This document shows positions 20,201 through 31,878 of a stretch of DNA of 64,000 nt, in pieces. The DNA comes from Takakia lepidozioides (lineage: Eukaryota; Streptophyta; Takakiopsida; Takakiales; Takakiaceae). A model generated the notes under the pieces. That model did not search any database and had not been told where the DNA came from. It worked only from the letters and a program-made list of their open reading frames with translations. The stretch is from positions 16,804,001 through 16,868,000 of the forward strand of contig CM060732.1 of the NCBI GenBank assembly GCA_030704615.1, given 5' to 3'. Position numbers and translations under genes: made by a program. Numbering within the stretch: the stretch's first letter is position 1; the number at the start of each line of letters is the position of its first letter.

Positions 20201-23200
20201 TGACTTCTGGAAAGTGGTCTGGTCCCTGAAAAGTCTGAGATGGTTGGTCATAGGCCCTCCCATCTTACTTCATTGACAGTGGAGTCCCAGCAGTGTATTG
20301 CACTGTCTGGTCCCTGAAAGTTCTGAGATCGTTGGTCATATGCCCTTCCGTTTTACTCACATGAAAGTAGAGTCCCAGCAGTATATTGCACCGTCTGGTC
20401 CTTGAAAGTTCTGAGATGGTTGGTCATAGGCCCTTCCGTCTTACTCACTTGACAATGTAGTCCCACCAGTGTATTGCGCCTCTTGCACTTGGTTGCTGCC
20501 AGGTTATGGCGCTCAGTAACTGTTGCAGTGCTTGCACAGAGCCGATGATAGTCACACAGGGGATTGAGTGCTTTACATTTGGATGGGCAGTGATAATAGA
20601 TGTACCAGAGAGTTATCAGCAATGCGACTGGAAACTTCTATTTGAATACCACAACTGTGACACAAGAGAGATGCACTCATTGGACTGTTGGGAATTGATG
20701 ATGTCAGAGGGAAGTCTTAGCAGCTAGTTGTGGCTGTTTATGTAATGTTTGAATTTTCTTGCACTCAGCGACTTCTGATAAAAACTGATGGTCGTGTTTG
20801 TTTGTTTGTTCGGTGTTCTTGGAAAGTCCCTATTTGTTTTCATATTATGTCGTGCAAAAATTTTCTATTTTGCCTGAGATATGGTCTTACCTTTCTCCTT
20901 CATTGAGTTACCGTGAAAATGTAAGATTGAAATTTATTGATATCGGATTGCTTGCCGTGTCCTTCTGGCTTGCCTACATCGGATGGAAGAGGAAGGTGGG
21001 TAGGGTAGGATGGGAGGAGAGGTGAATGGTGTTCACAACAATCATGGTAGGCCTGCTCGAGCAGTAGCCCTTCCTTTTCAAATAAAGCTTATGCTACCCT
21101 TCCCTACTTAACTCATAGTATGGATCTGATGTGATCATTCTACTAAAAAGTTTTAGACGCAATAACGGTTACAGTTCCCTATTTCTAAAAACAGAGGGAT
21201 TGGATGTATAGTTAGAGTTTCTTTACATCTTTTGAAGAGATCTGCTCACTTAGAATAACGGTGGCATCTATTTGACATAAGTATACTATCCTCATCACAT
21301 TCCCACGTAGCAAGCAGGTTGTGTTCCCTTTTTGGGTTGGCTCAATTGACTGGATGGAAGTTGGCAGCAGCCTACTTGTGAATTCCAGGCTAGTGTCGGG
21401 CATCAGGTAGTCTTTGAATCCCACTTGTTCATAAAATAATGAATACTCAGGCCAAGTGGTCCGCTTTGCGAGGGGTTTTCAGTAGTTGCTCCACATACAG
21501 TTTTCAAATTTTGGTATTAGAATGTGGTACTGGATGGATGCGCAGGTGCTTGGTAGCAGCTATCAGCGCAAGCTTCTGGATTTTATTGATGCCAGGTACG
21601 CTCCCCTCCTGTGGGTGGCAGCTTTGTGTATATAATCTGTTCTGAATGTGCAAGTGAGAACAATGTGCCACATGCAGTATGGACAGCTTCATAACCAGGG
21701 TTTTGTAAGTATGTTCTGTTGCTCTGGTTCCTCTGGTTCTATGATCAATTTGATGTCTCGGGCATGGTGGGAACAGTCAATTACCGGAGTTTTTGGGGGG
21801 AACATGTACGTGTGCTCAAGAAGGTGGATGCTTGCTTTCTGACCGGGGTCCTTGGAAAGACCCTCAAATCATGAAGGTGTACTGTTATTTACACTTTACT
21901 TCGTGACTTACGTCTCTTTAAGAACTACTGTGTGTATCTGGGCTCAATAAGTGTTGTTGGATGTTGACAGGCAGTGATGGCTGGGCAGGCAAAATCTGCG
22001 ACACAAGTAGTTTCTGTTGCAAATGGAAGTGTAAGCAAAGATTTACAAGCAGCAGCATTTGTGAAGGTTTCCTCTCCTTCCACCCATCCTTGTTGCATTT
22101 TGCTGGTGGTACTTAGTCAAATATTTTATTCATATTTTATGTTTAAGATGAGGTAGTATGATAAAGTGAGATATTGTGTGATGAATTGTTCTGAGGTGCT
22201 AATGCAAAGTGAAATCTGGAGGGTTAATTATGAGCAGTAGCATGAGTAGAGGTGGTTTGAATTGCAACTTCCTCATGATAAAGCAAGGAGGAGCTTAGGA
22301 CTGTCCTCTACCTGTTGCTCTTGGATTAAGTCGATTCTTATTGTTTCCGTTATAGATGATGCTTCGGGGTCTAGATAGCTAGTACGATCTCCCCAGCCTT
22401 GATGACAACGTTCTCAGCAATGAAAAATCCTCATCTTGTCTCCTAGGGATTATTGAGGCCTGATTGATGCACACTTGATTTGCGGAGGGAAGAAACTGCA
22501 TTAATCCACAGATCTCGACTGTATCATAATCAGCTGATTTATTGGTGCCATTGAGGAGATTACAACAGTTAAAATTGGTGGTTCTTATTCAGGTCGCATT
22601 GGCCTTTAAGAGTTAATAGATACTTGATACCTGAGACTACAAACTCTAGTTTGTAAACCACCGTCGGTGGCGAAGTCAGGCATTGATGATTACCAGAGTT
22701 TTTGAAAGGTAAGATAGTTTGTCCTTCCTCCTACATGGTGGATTATTCCCCTTCACAATTGTGACTTTGTTTGGATGAAAGAGGTCTTCCCTTGTTAAGT
22801 AAGATATAAGGCAATATAATATATGACGCCTCCCGAAGGAAGCGTAAATTATGGTGTCTCTTTAGCCCGAAGTGCTACTGCTTTCCGGCAGGAAAGTGGA
22901 TACCTTTGTGACACCAATTGGTGGATTGAACCCACAACCACTTGCAAGGTGGTATGTGCCCATTACCACTGGGCTACAACTTGGTTGTCAGATATGATGC
23001 AGGCTTATCAACATGGGTGAGTAGATTCATGCATCTCCATGTTATCAGGCCAGCCTTGAATATGGCACAGCTGTTTTGAGGTTACATCAGTAGGTTCTGA
23101 TCGCATAGTAGGTTACCACAGGAAAGGAAGTGTAAAGATACTATCTGATCTTGGATATCATGTGAAAGCAAGGTATGATGGTGGTATATTTGGATCCTAT

Positions 23201-25927
23201 GGTTGAGAGGAACCTAAAATTGTTGTCACGATCAGTTGGAACTATGGCAATCCTGTCAAATAGGTTGGGTCCAATATGTGTATGTGTCACCCACTATAGT
23301 CAGCCAGCCACAAAAGTGGGGTCATTGGGCAGGTTATGGCCTTTACAAGGTGTTCATCTTCCAAATTTGAAAGTAGTAGTTCGTTCTTTGCGGCTTTTCT
23401 AAGTCCTTGGGGGAAGGATTTACCAACCACGTTGGCTTCCAGGTTATAGCCACTAAAAGGTGTCTGCCTTCCTTCCAACTGAAAGGCAGTAGCTCCATGG
23501 ATAGGGAGATATGATAATATACCTCTGCTTAGGTGTTAGAAATGTCTAGATCCTACAACAACGGATCTTGAGAGGGTGTGCAGATGAGTTTCAAGCTAAA
23601 GTATTGCCATAGGCGCGAAAAGTTGCTCTGTTAATGCACCTTTTTCACTTCACTCCATGTGTGATGTTGAAGGTAAGGTCTAAAGGTGATGGAGATGGGA
23701 ATACAAGATGATGCTGATACTGCCCTCTTCCTGATTTTTGACCTCCTCTTCAGCTCTGCCACTGTCTTATGGCAGATAGTGTGCCACAGTAAGTGTGTGC
23801 CAATTTCCCAATATCCTGATGTAGAAGTCACAGCGGACCCTGCGTAAGTGCTTGTCCTTCCTTTGCCAGAAGATGAGTTTAGGGTTTAGGGTTTAGGGTT
23901 TTCATAACCTCCACGTTACATCCTCCACTCAACCAAAATCACAGGGAGGTTTTCTACATCCAATAGTATGGGTATTCATTTTGGCAGAGACGAGCGTCAG
24001 ATTGAAGTGGTTTACAGAATTGTGAGGTCAAACAATTGGTTTCCGACATGACAGTGTAATGAACAGCCGAGTTTCTTGGTGCTGAGTACAGATGCATGTT
24101 TTTATGCTCAACTACAGCAGGACTGTGCCATGGACGAAGAATATGAGCGCTGGTTCTGAGGTTTCAAGGAAATTTCGTATTATTTGCAGTAAAGCCAACT
24201 TTGGCAGTGGTACAAGTCTATCTCTCACAGGATGAGTTTCGGTAGCCTGACTTGGTCCCCACAAGTACAGGCTCTCTCTTACAATGTGTCAGCACTAAGT
24301 ATTTACTTACATGGGAAGAAGCTGGTTGGGCAGGGAAAGGACATGGAATCCAGTACAACAGAGTCAGCATCAGATACTGAAGAGGCAGGGTCATCAGTTA
24401 CTGGTGGCTCTGATGCACAGAGCCTAGTGCCCGTGCGAGAAGAGGTTACTAGACCAATTTACCTTTGGTGTTTTTGTATCTGCAACACGGATGCCTAGTA
24501 TGGAGAGAAAACTGACTTTGCTGTTATACAATTGAAAGAAATGCTCTTGTACACTCTTATTAATCACCCCAAAGTAGATTTTGAGTGTGGTGTTATGCTC
24601 TTTCGCAAGGGAAAGGAGGATGTCCCTGTTTCATATATCTTGTATGGCATAAGAATGGACTGTACGTTTCTGAACAGAACTTAAATATATGATGTAGATG
24701 GGGGGTTATGGCAGGCCTTAGGCAGGGAGACAGTACACAGGGTGACTACAAGTGAAGATGATGCTGCTGCTCAAATTTCTGTGGACACAGCTTTCCACAA
24801 CTTTTTCACCCAAAGTACATGCGTAATAGCTTTGACACCTCATTGTTGGTGGTGTTTTGTTCCAGAATATGCAGTGAAGACCACCCTTCCCTATGCCATG
24901 TATTTTGGACTTAATTGTTTTGTTGCTCTTGAATAGTCGTTGCTGTCTCTCTACAATCCAGTTCACTGTCAGATCCTCGTGAAGATAGAAACCTGATATG
25001 GGAGACATGATTACCAAATATTGTTTTGGCCTTCATAAATGTAAATGTGAGCACCATGGCTGGAATTTACAACAATGGTGAGGGGTATCTTCGAATTCAT
25101 TTCTCTCCGATTCAGAGCATGCCAGTCTTTTGTGATAAGGAAGTGTGATCTACTATATGCAGAGAGGCATGTGCCAGCTGGACTGTTGGGGATATTGGGC
25201 AGAAACACGGGATGGTTGCTATGGAGTGTGCTACTACTTGCAGTGGCTGTCATTACATTTCCTTACCGATTTTTTGTATTCAAGTGGAGCCCTAAGGGGC
25301 GAGATCAATTCTCTGAAGCAGCACTAGTTGCCCAGCAGCCAGGTCAGGACCTCATTCATAATCGGGTGGAGAAGCTGGAAGTGGAGGTCGGTAAGTTGGC
25401 ACGGGATGGAACATCCAAGGAAGATTTGGCAGATCCAGCTGCTGAACGAATCAGGTCTCTTGAAACAGAACTTGCTGAGACTAAAAAGGTGCAACTATCT
25501 GCATCATACAGTGTTATTTCTTTGCTCTTTAGTCATCTTCTGTTACGGAAGATACCTCCTCCTTTTTTCCTTCCAGGTGCTTGGTCCAGGTTCTTTGGCT
25601 GTCCTTCGCTTGAAGGTGCTAATTTGATAAATCCTTGTGGAATGGATGAGAATGAAATGCTGATATGTTTTTGTCTACTGATTTGGCATGACAGACTTTG
25701 AGGGCTGTTCTATCAAAGCAGGATGAGTTGTGTGACGTGTTGGAGCAGATGAAAGAGTATAGCTGGGTGGTAAGTCTGTACACATTGTGCTTCGGTCCTC
25801 TAGCTTTGTGAGATGAGGAAGGATATTATCTGTTTTATATGCAGCAATTGAACTGTAATGCATTGACAAGTGTCTAAGCTTGTTTGTTGGTTTCTCTGTA
25901 TTGCAGAAGAAAATGCAATGTTGGTAA
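16807..25927 (+). CDS. SEC14-like phosphatidylinositol transfer protein, plant SFH type, 12 exons
   Basis: Exons: 16807(start unsure)-17207, 18625-18724, 18838-19104, 19203-19280, 19394-19495, 21546-21595, 21777-21876, 21971-22066, 24334-24444, about 25163-25488, 25695-25769, 25907-25927. All introns seen are GT-AG, and phases agree across exons 1-9 and 10-12. The product starts with the basic [10 protein letters not shown] segment and continues with the CRAL-TRIO N block (F-L-K-A-R-K-Y-D). The lipid-binding Sec14 core follows ([42 protein letters not shown]). An acidic linker ends in V-P-V-R-E-E, then come a hydrophobic helix and a C-terminal coiled coil. SEC14 proteins exchange phosphatidylinositol and phosphatidylcholine and promote phosphoinositide synthesis at membranes. 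The total of roughly 570 residues fits plant SFH proteins. The phase mismatch between exons 9 and 10 suggests a missed small exon. Confidence 0.88.
18312..18424 (-). mobile_element. second tRNA-derived SINE-like sequence, in SFH intron 1
   Basis: The reverse complement starts AGGTAGCCCAGCAGTTAGGTG, an A-box-like run, and contains GGGTTCTACACTC about 65 nt on as a possible B-box. It differs from the family at 14,677 and 22,825. Only one copy was seen, so the call is tentative. Confidence 0.4.
18838..19104 (+). CDS. SFH gene exon 3 (CRAL-TRIO core)
   Basis: The 89-codon exon from AG at 18836-18837 to GT at 19105 encodes E-F-D-F-K-E-V-E, then [21 protein letters not shown] and [13 protein letters not shown]. 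These are the core strands and helices of the Sec14 lipid pocket. Confidence 0.9.
20221..20484. repeat. 88-bp minisatellite, three units, in SFH intron 5
   Basis: Units start at 20221, 20309 and 20397 with GGTCCYTGAAA and each contain GAGTCCCAGCAGTRTATTGC or close variants. A partial diverged unit with CCCAGCAGTATACTGCGCC lies at about 19,713. Confidence 0.85.
21777..22066 (+). CDS. SFH gene exons 7 and 8
   Basis: Exon 7 (21777-21876) completes the Ser codon left by exon 6 and reads [17 protein letters not shown], then D-R-G-P-W-K-D-P, the end of the Sec14 fold. Exon 8 (21971-22066) begins A-V-M-A-G-Q-A and starts the linker. A 94-nt intron separates them. Confidence 0.88.
22825..22980 (-). 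mobile_element. tRNA-derived SINE, copy 2, in SFH intron 8
   Basis: The reverse complement has A-box TGTAGCCCAGTGGTAATGGG and B-box GGGTTCAATCC, and the same body and 3' end (TTCGGGAGGCGTC plus A/T tail) as the copy at 14,677-14,832. Confidence 0.7.
23878..23901 (+). repeat. interstitial plant-type telomere repeat (TTTAGGG)3
   Basis: There are three uninterrupted TTTAGGG units plus a TTT remainder inside SFH intron 8. This is the Arabidopsis-type telomere unit. Confidence 0.9.
25163..25927 (+). CDS. SFH gene exons 10 to 12 (membrane helix and coiled coil)
   Basis: Exon 10 encodes [16 protein letters not shown], a helix long enough to enter or cross a membrane, then an acidic segment with heptads ([13 protein letters not shown]). 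Exon 11 continues [12 protein letters not shown]. Exon 12 adds K-K-M-Q-C-W and stop TAA at 25925-25927. Plant SFH proteins have a matching hydrophobic segment and coiled-coil end, usually with a longer lysine tail. Confidence 0.82.
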
Positions 25928-27120
25928 CACTGGGAGCTGCACTTGCCTGCACTTGTTCCATTTCAGGAGAATTGTTGATCAGGATGGAAAAAAGTTGTTT
26001 GACAAAGATCTTGTGTTGGGCCCTCTTGAGATGGTGCAGTTGTCTGCTAGTCAGAAAGTAATATCGCCTTGCTCCTGAAGGATGACTATCAGCCATTTTT
26101 ATTGATGGGAAGTCATTGGATTGTAAAAATGTGGGAGTCTTTCTGAGCATAGCAATGTCAGTATGCAGCTGCAAATTTGCCTGTTTGAGGAATATGCTAG
26201 GTAATGAGAAAGTTGGGAGTTAAGTGTTTCAAGGAAAGAGTTGATCATATTAGACCTGGCCTGGACGGTTATTAATCAGCTGCGTAGTTTTTTTGTTTGA
26301 GGTTATGCGGTAAGAAAGATGGTTATAGATGAACAGTCTCCCCATTCAGATTTCTTTGTGCATGAGGCAGGATTTTTCTAACAGGGAGAGTGGGATTTAC
26401 CTGTCTAGGTGACAATTAACGGCTTGGATGAGGAAGGTAGAATGTAGGACTTTGCTAAAATACTGTCTGGAGTATTTACTTGCCTTTCAGATGATTAATC
26501 TCACTCCAAACAGTCAAAATTAGGGCATAAGAGGGAAGTGTAAGTGATAGTTACCTCCCTGCCCGTTGGTGTACAATATCATGTCTGGTGTCTATTTCAC
26601 GATTTGCACTGCGAACTGTAACATCTTTGCAATTGTACATTAGTAGGGTAGTTATTTTTTATTTTATTTTATTTTGTTTTGTTTTGTATGTTAGCGAGTA
26701 GCACTTAAATTAGCTAGCAATATGGCTTAAGCCTATTATTATTATTCTGTTTTATTTTGAGAAAAGGGGAGGAAACCCTTGAAAGCTTTATTTGAAATTA
26801 TTGAAGGGAAAAAAATTAAAAACCTTATAGAACCATGAGGTGTTTTCACAGCCGTGATAGAGAATCCAAAGAAGTATTGGAATCATGGAGGCGTCCGCTT
26901 CGGAGCACCGAGTTCTTCAGTGAGTGGGAAAAGTTCTTAGCCGTTTGAGCTAAACATCCCCTCATCGTGAGTTCCAAGATGAGCAGCACAACACTCTCTG
27001 TTCATCTCCCATCTTGGACTACGCCTTCATCGCTCTCTCCTTTTTTCCATCTCTAAGCTTCCCCTCCATCTATTTTGTCATCTAGGCTTCCTTTCATCGC
27101 CTCATCATTAGATTTTATGA
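25928..27120. other. SFH 3' region and intergenic DNA
   Basis: Contains the presumed SFH 3' UTR and T-rich runs (26,650-26,690). No gene is recognised before the LINE relic. Confidence 0.4.
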
Positions 27121-27544
27121 TATCTTGTGCCGATCTGTCCGCCCGATTTTAGTGTCATGTTTGATAATAATGTGGCACTTTCTGCATGTGCTACGTATTC
27201 CTGAAGGCGGCGATTTTATTGCTTACTCTGCGCTTGTTTACTTCTGCCGGCGCTCTCCCGTGTCTCTTCTTTCCTTTAGCTCTGCCCTCTGCTCTGCCCT
27301 CGACACCCTCTACAAACGAGGCCTGCAGAGACTTGCTCCCCGCGCTTCTAGCTGTCACTTCTCTTTATTCCATTTCGCCCCTATTCTTACTTCCCTTCTC
27401 CTCTTCCCCCCTCTCTTCATTGCCATTGTCATTGTCTCATTGGCTTCTATCCCTGGTTTTCACAGCTCCCCTGTTCGCGTGCTCTCTTGTGTTGTTTCCT
27501 TGCTTTCAGGGTCTTGCTTTCTCTGTCCTCAATTTGCTCTCACT

Positions 27545-28975
27545 ATGTCGCAAATCACTGCATTCCCATCTGTCGCCGGAGCTAGAAAGGGCTCTAGACG
27601 CCAAGCTCGCGCTATGAATTGGCCTGATGTTCGTAGGAACTTTCCTTCTGCTCCTGGTGTCCTGGACTCGGGCCCTCGACCTCCTCCCTCTCCCAACAGG
27701 GCTTCGGTCGCCTGGGGTGAAGAAGCGGAACCGGTGGATGCTGATCAGTCAATTCTCAATCTAAACATGGATACGATTCATGAGCAATCTCAGCTTCTTA
27801 CAGAGCAAGGAATTCTTCTTCACTTCCCTGGCAGAATTAAAGACAGAACTTTCGCCAGAAAGTGGACTCTCGAACACTTAGGGGCTGAGGGTGGCCTGAC
27901 CTCTGATTTCTGTCATGCTCTTGGTAGAGGTTTTTACTCCATGTTCAATTCCCAGGCTAACGCTGCGAAGGCTCTAACTTTCAATGTGCGTCGTTCCAAG
28001 TGCAGGGTTCACCTTTTTCCTTGGTCAGGAGATTGGGGACACAAGGGTGGGGTGACTTGCAAACCCCGTGTCATTGCTCTTCCCTATCTCCCTGGGAACT
28101 ACTTACGTTCTCTCCCGGAGATCGGCGCCCACTTTGGGTCATTCATTGGATCTATGAACGTCTTTGATCAGATTGAATTGGATGCGCTCAGTGTCGACAA
28201 TGACGTTCTGGCCTTCGATGCTATTCGCGATGGTGGAGTCCCGTAGCTGGTTGTCATGATGCCTGAGACGACAACCATAGCCTCTTCTCTAAAACTCCCC
28301 ACGCTTGACAACTCTTTTGTTTCTGTGTTGGTCAGAGAGGTTAACCTAGCTATTATTTGCCACTATTGCCAAGCTAAGGAACATGTTAAGTCGGACTGTC
28401 ATGTCTTAGCTAGTATCAAAGCTTTCACTTCTGTGTCTAACTTCCCTGCTATGCTTCCTGTCTCTCAAGATGTGGAAAGCGACATCTCAAGGAAAAGAAA
28501 TGATGTCTCTCCACCGCCGCCACCACCAACTAAACGAAGTCGTGGCGGGGTTCCTCCTCCTCTCTCCCCTATCAGTCCCCGAATTTTCCTTCTCTCCCCT
28601 TCTTCACCTAAGATCAGGGTCACTTCGGACGACATTCCCGCTACCTTCCCTCTCTCGTGTCCTGATGGCTCTCACAACTTTGCTAATTTTTGCCTTCATT
28701 TGAGTTCTTTTGCTGATGTGAACTTGGATGACACGTCACATCTTGCTGTTTCGGAGGTGGTTGCCATCAAAATCTCTCCCATCATTTTCGGATTCTCTAA
28801 TGGAAGCCCCTCTATCCTGCTGGCAGGTCATAACAAAATCTCTTCTACTTGGGTAACTAACAAAGATATTTCTTCTCTTACCCCTGGGAAAGAACTCGAG
28901 CTTGTGTTAAATAAAGTCAGGGAGATTCTCTACTCCTTTAGTCCTTCCTGCAGCTCTCCTCTGACACCTCGATAG
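27545..28975 (+). pseudogene. LINE ORF1 with zinc knuckle
   Basis: ATG 27545 opens a frame that runs to 28,975 with one TAG at 28,244-28,246. The central part reads G-I-L-L-H-F-P-G-R, T-F-A-R-K-W-T-L-E-H, and later L-P-Y-L-P-G-N-Y-L, in the style of the RNA-binding domain of plant L1 ORF1. A CCHC knuckle (C-H-Y-C-Q-A-K-E-H-V-K-S-D-C) follows just after the stop, at about 28,358-28,400. The tail is proline- and serine-rich. ORF1 of L1 elements coats element RNA. The same frame reopens at 29,093-29,401. No matching endonuclease or RT follows in this orientation with confidence. Confidence 0.6.
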
Positions 28976-29579
28976 TCTTTGGCTCTCGGATCTATCAATC
29001 GACTTCCAATAACATCTGTTCTTTGTTCAAGTTCTCCCTGTCATGCGACTAACAGATGTTGATGGAGGAGATGCAGGTTCCTCCACTCTCTCTTGGCTCT
29101 CGGGAGATTCCATTCCCCCCACTTCGGGAGTAATGCTGGTCGTCCTTCTCTGGCTGCTATTTACGAAGCTGGTTTGAAGCTAATTGAGGCTCTAATGTCC
29201 TCTCTCAAATATTCTCGCAACTCGGAAAAAGAGCGCTCCAGTGAAGGCCTCACCCTGGTTCCTATTACAGAAGTTGAGACCCCATCCATCTCTCTGGCCC
29301 CCATGGATCTGGCTATAGCTTCGCCTCATGTGGTGAGCCCTCACTCACTCTCTATCCCCCTTTTCATTTACTACTCAATTCCTCGGCTTGTTGGGTGCTA
29401 ACAATGGATCATCAAGATGGTTGTTTTTCTGACCTCCCCCCCTTGTCTTTTCCCAAACACTTATTTTCCTCCCACGCCTTAAATCTCATCTCTCGATTTT
29501 TTGGGTACCTCTTTTCTACGCTTTGATGTTTTTCCTCAATCTACAAGAATTGCCTCCACATCCCAATAACTATCTGGCT

Positions 29580-31340
29580 CCTCCACATTGTTTATCCGAA
29601 CTACACACATCGCTCAATCTTTTACAATCCTGATAAATTCCCATTTCTATCCGAGAACATCATATCTGCTACTCTCAACGCCGTCACTCCTCTTCCTGGG
29701 TTCCAACTTCCACCCGCGCCGCCATCACCCCAACCTCCACAACCCACACCAACCCATACCAGGGCACCTACACCATCCACCCCTCCACACCACACCCTAA
29801 CCATTGAACGTCGGTTCTATGGCCACTAGTATCTAGAGTCTGATCCACTTTCTCACAAACTCCTCGCCACCACACATTATTCTCTTACAAAAAACCAAGC
29901 TACACACCAACAATACTAGCAGTTCAAATATAAATAAACTCCTCCTACTACTACCTATTATATGGAAACTCCCTATCCGCCCCACAATGCCTCATAAGGC
30001 GTTCTGCCCCATACAGTCCTACTAGAGGCGGTGTTGCACTAGGTATTCTCCGCACACAACACTTCCCTAGCACCACCACAAAGCTGACTATCCCCATCCC
30101 ACTTCGATCCCATCTCCAAATCATCCAACTACACTTGCCCGTACTCCACCCCATCACCCTCATACACTTGTATATGTCGTCACACCCAGATGACCTGATC
30201 CTAATATCGGATATACTGCACACAATCTCAAACACAGTTACACATCCCGAACGACAACATCACCACTACATACTAGCAAGGGATTTCAATAGAGACATCA
30301 GAGCTACTTGGGCGCACACATAATGGCACCCACAAACCCCCTTCCTCACTAGACCATGAATGGGCCAGGTTCATTTAGCAACACCAACTTACCTATGTAC
30401 CCGCAGACTATTACTTCTCAAGGCAAGGTGGGCTCAACTACTCCTCACTAAGCCTCCTTGATGGTTTCTACCTCAAAACACATAACAAGCTCCCTTCTTA
30501 TCTCAAGAGCCATATCCACATTGACACATATGCAACTCAAACCACTACCCTGTCTCTGTCTCCCTACCCCCTTCTTTTATCCCCATCCGACCCATCCCAT
30601 CTATACAACCCCCATCCCCCCAACCTAGGATCCTATCACCACTACCTCAACGCAACATCACCGCATTCCAATACCACTTCTAGCCAGCCGCCTCAGCCTC
30701 TATACAACACCTATCCCACATTCTCTCTAATACAAACATGTCACGATTCCCCGATTCTACTTGGTTGAAAGCAGAGCTCACCCTTTCAACCATATTACAA
30801 GAAATGACAAAAAGCGTTATAGCCACATGCTCTGCCCCCCTGACGTTCCCCAAACCACACGCTCTAAACAAAATGGTGGTTACCTCACTTGGACACAAAA
30901 ACACAAATGGACCTCCCACCTCAACATCTATCATACCATCCATCGTGCTCTCACTGTTATACCCAACTCATCCACAAACTTACTACACAATGGCTGGAGG
31001 TCGGACTTTCGCATCACCTGCTTGAACACCCTAACTGTATGTCAGCCACTTATCCCCCCCCCCCCCAGCGACGCATCCACTCTTCCCGATTGGATTGCTG
31101 CCCTTTCCAAAATTGGTAGAGAAGCAAAAAAAAACCGCCTATATTATAACTAAACATAAAGCTACTGCCAATCACAAAAAAAAAAAAATCCTCCTTTAGT
31201 CCATTATTACATGACCACCCCAAAAAAACTCACAAAGCCATCTTCAATCCCACCCTCAACCTACCCATAGACTGCCTTAAACACCAATCTAGTCACTATT
31301 AACCAACCCCGATGACATCAAAAATGAAATTTGGATCCAG
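29580..31340 (+). pseudogene. LINE ORF2 relic, endonuclease and linker region
   Basis: The best part is 30,110-30,323: L-I-H-L-Y-M-S-S-H-P-D-D, then H-H-Y-I-L-A-R-D-F-N-R-D, where the apurinic-type endonuclease motif G-D-F-N has become R-D-F-N. After a shift comes Y-Y-F-S-R-Q-G-G and L-L-D-G-F-Y, the C-terminal end of the nuclease. Further on, N-G-G-Y-L-T-W-T-Q-K-H-K-W lies at about 30,872-30,910. No RT domain is recognised. The stretch is rich in A and C and has many frameshifts. Confidence 0.5.
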
Positions 31341-31519
31341 GCTTCATCCTCCTATATACCCACTATTTTGATCTGCTTGCACCTTAACCAGCACAACCCA
31401 GATTGTATGTGTAAAGTCAATCACTATCATTGGCATGACTTGGACAGCTTCTCACTAAAAAAACGCGGATCCCCAAGCGATTGCATCCTTGACTTCTTCA
31501 CAATTGACCTCTTCAAATC

Positions 31520-31794
31520 CTGCCTCAATGTATGAGGCCAGTCTGGGAAAGATGGGGAAGTGGATTCCATGCAAGCACCTGTACTACATATTTGTGTGCA
31601 AGATGTGTTGTGACCCCAAAAGAGACCAATACATTCACCAGGCCACGCTATCACCTGGTGAAGTCTGTACTCATCTGCAACGTGACAGGTCCGAAGTAGT
31701 ACCATCTCCGCAACAAATGGTTTCTGTGCACCATTCACCCAAGATTCCTCCCCCCTCGATGCCTTCAAGTACCGAAGCATGTAAGAATGGATAA
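31520..31794 (+). pseudogene. SWIM-finger tail of the MULE-like family, second locus
   Basis: The frame reads W-I-P-C-K-H-L-Y-Y-I, then C-C-D-P-K-R-D-Q-Y-I-H-Q-A-T-L-S and V-C-T-H-L-Q-R-D. This aligns with the end of the fragments at 1829-2176 and 35,834-36,088. The N-terminal Cys pair of the SWIM finger is missing. Confidence 0.55.
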
Positions 31795-31878
31795 ATCAAA
31801 CAGAGAAATCAAAACAGAAATAGATGCAGGACACTTGCTTACCGATTGGAGAAAAGTACATAGCTTGTCCCACGTTTT

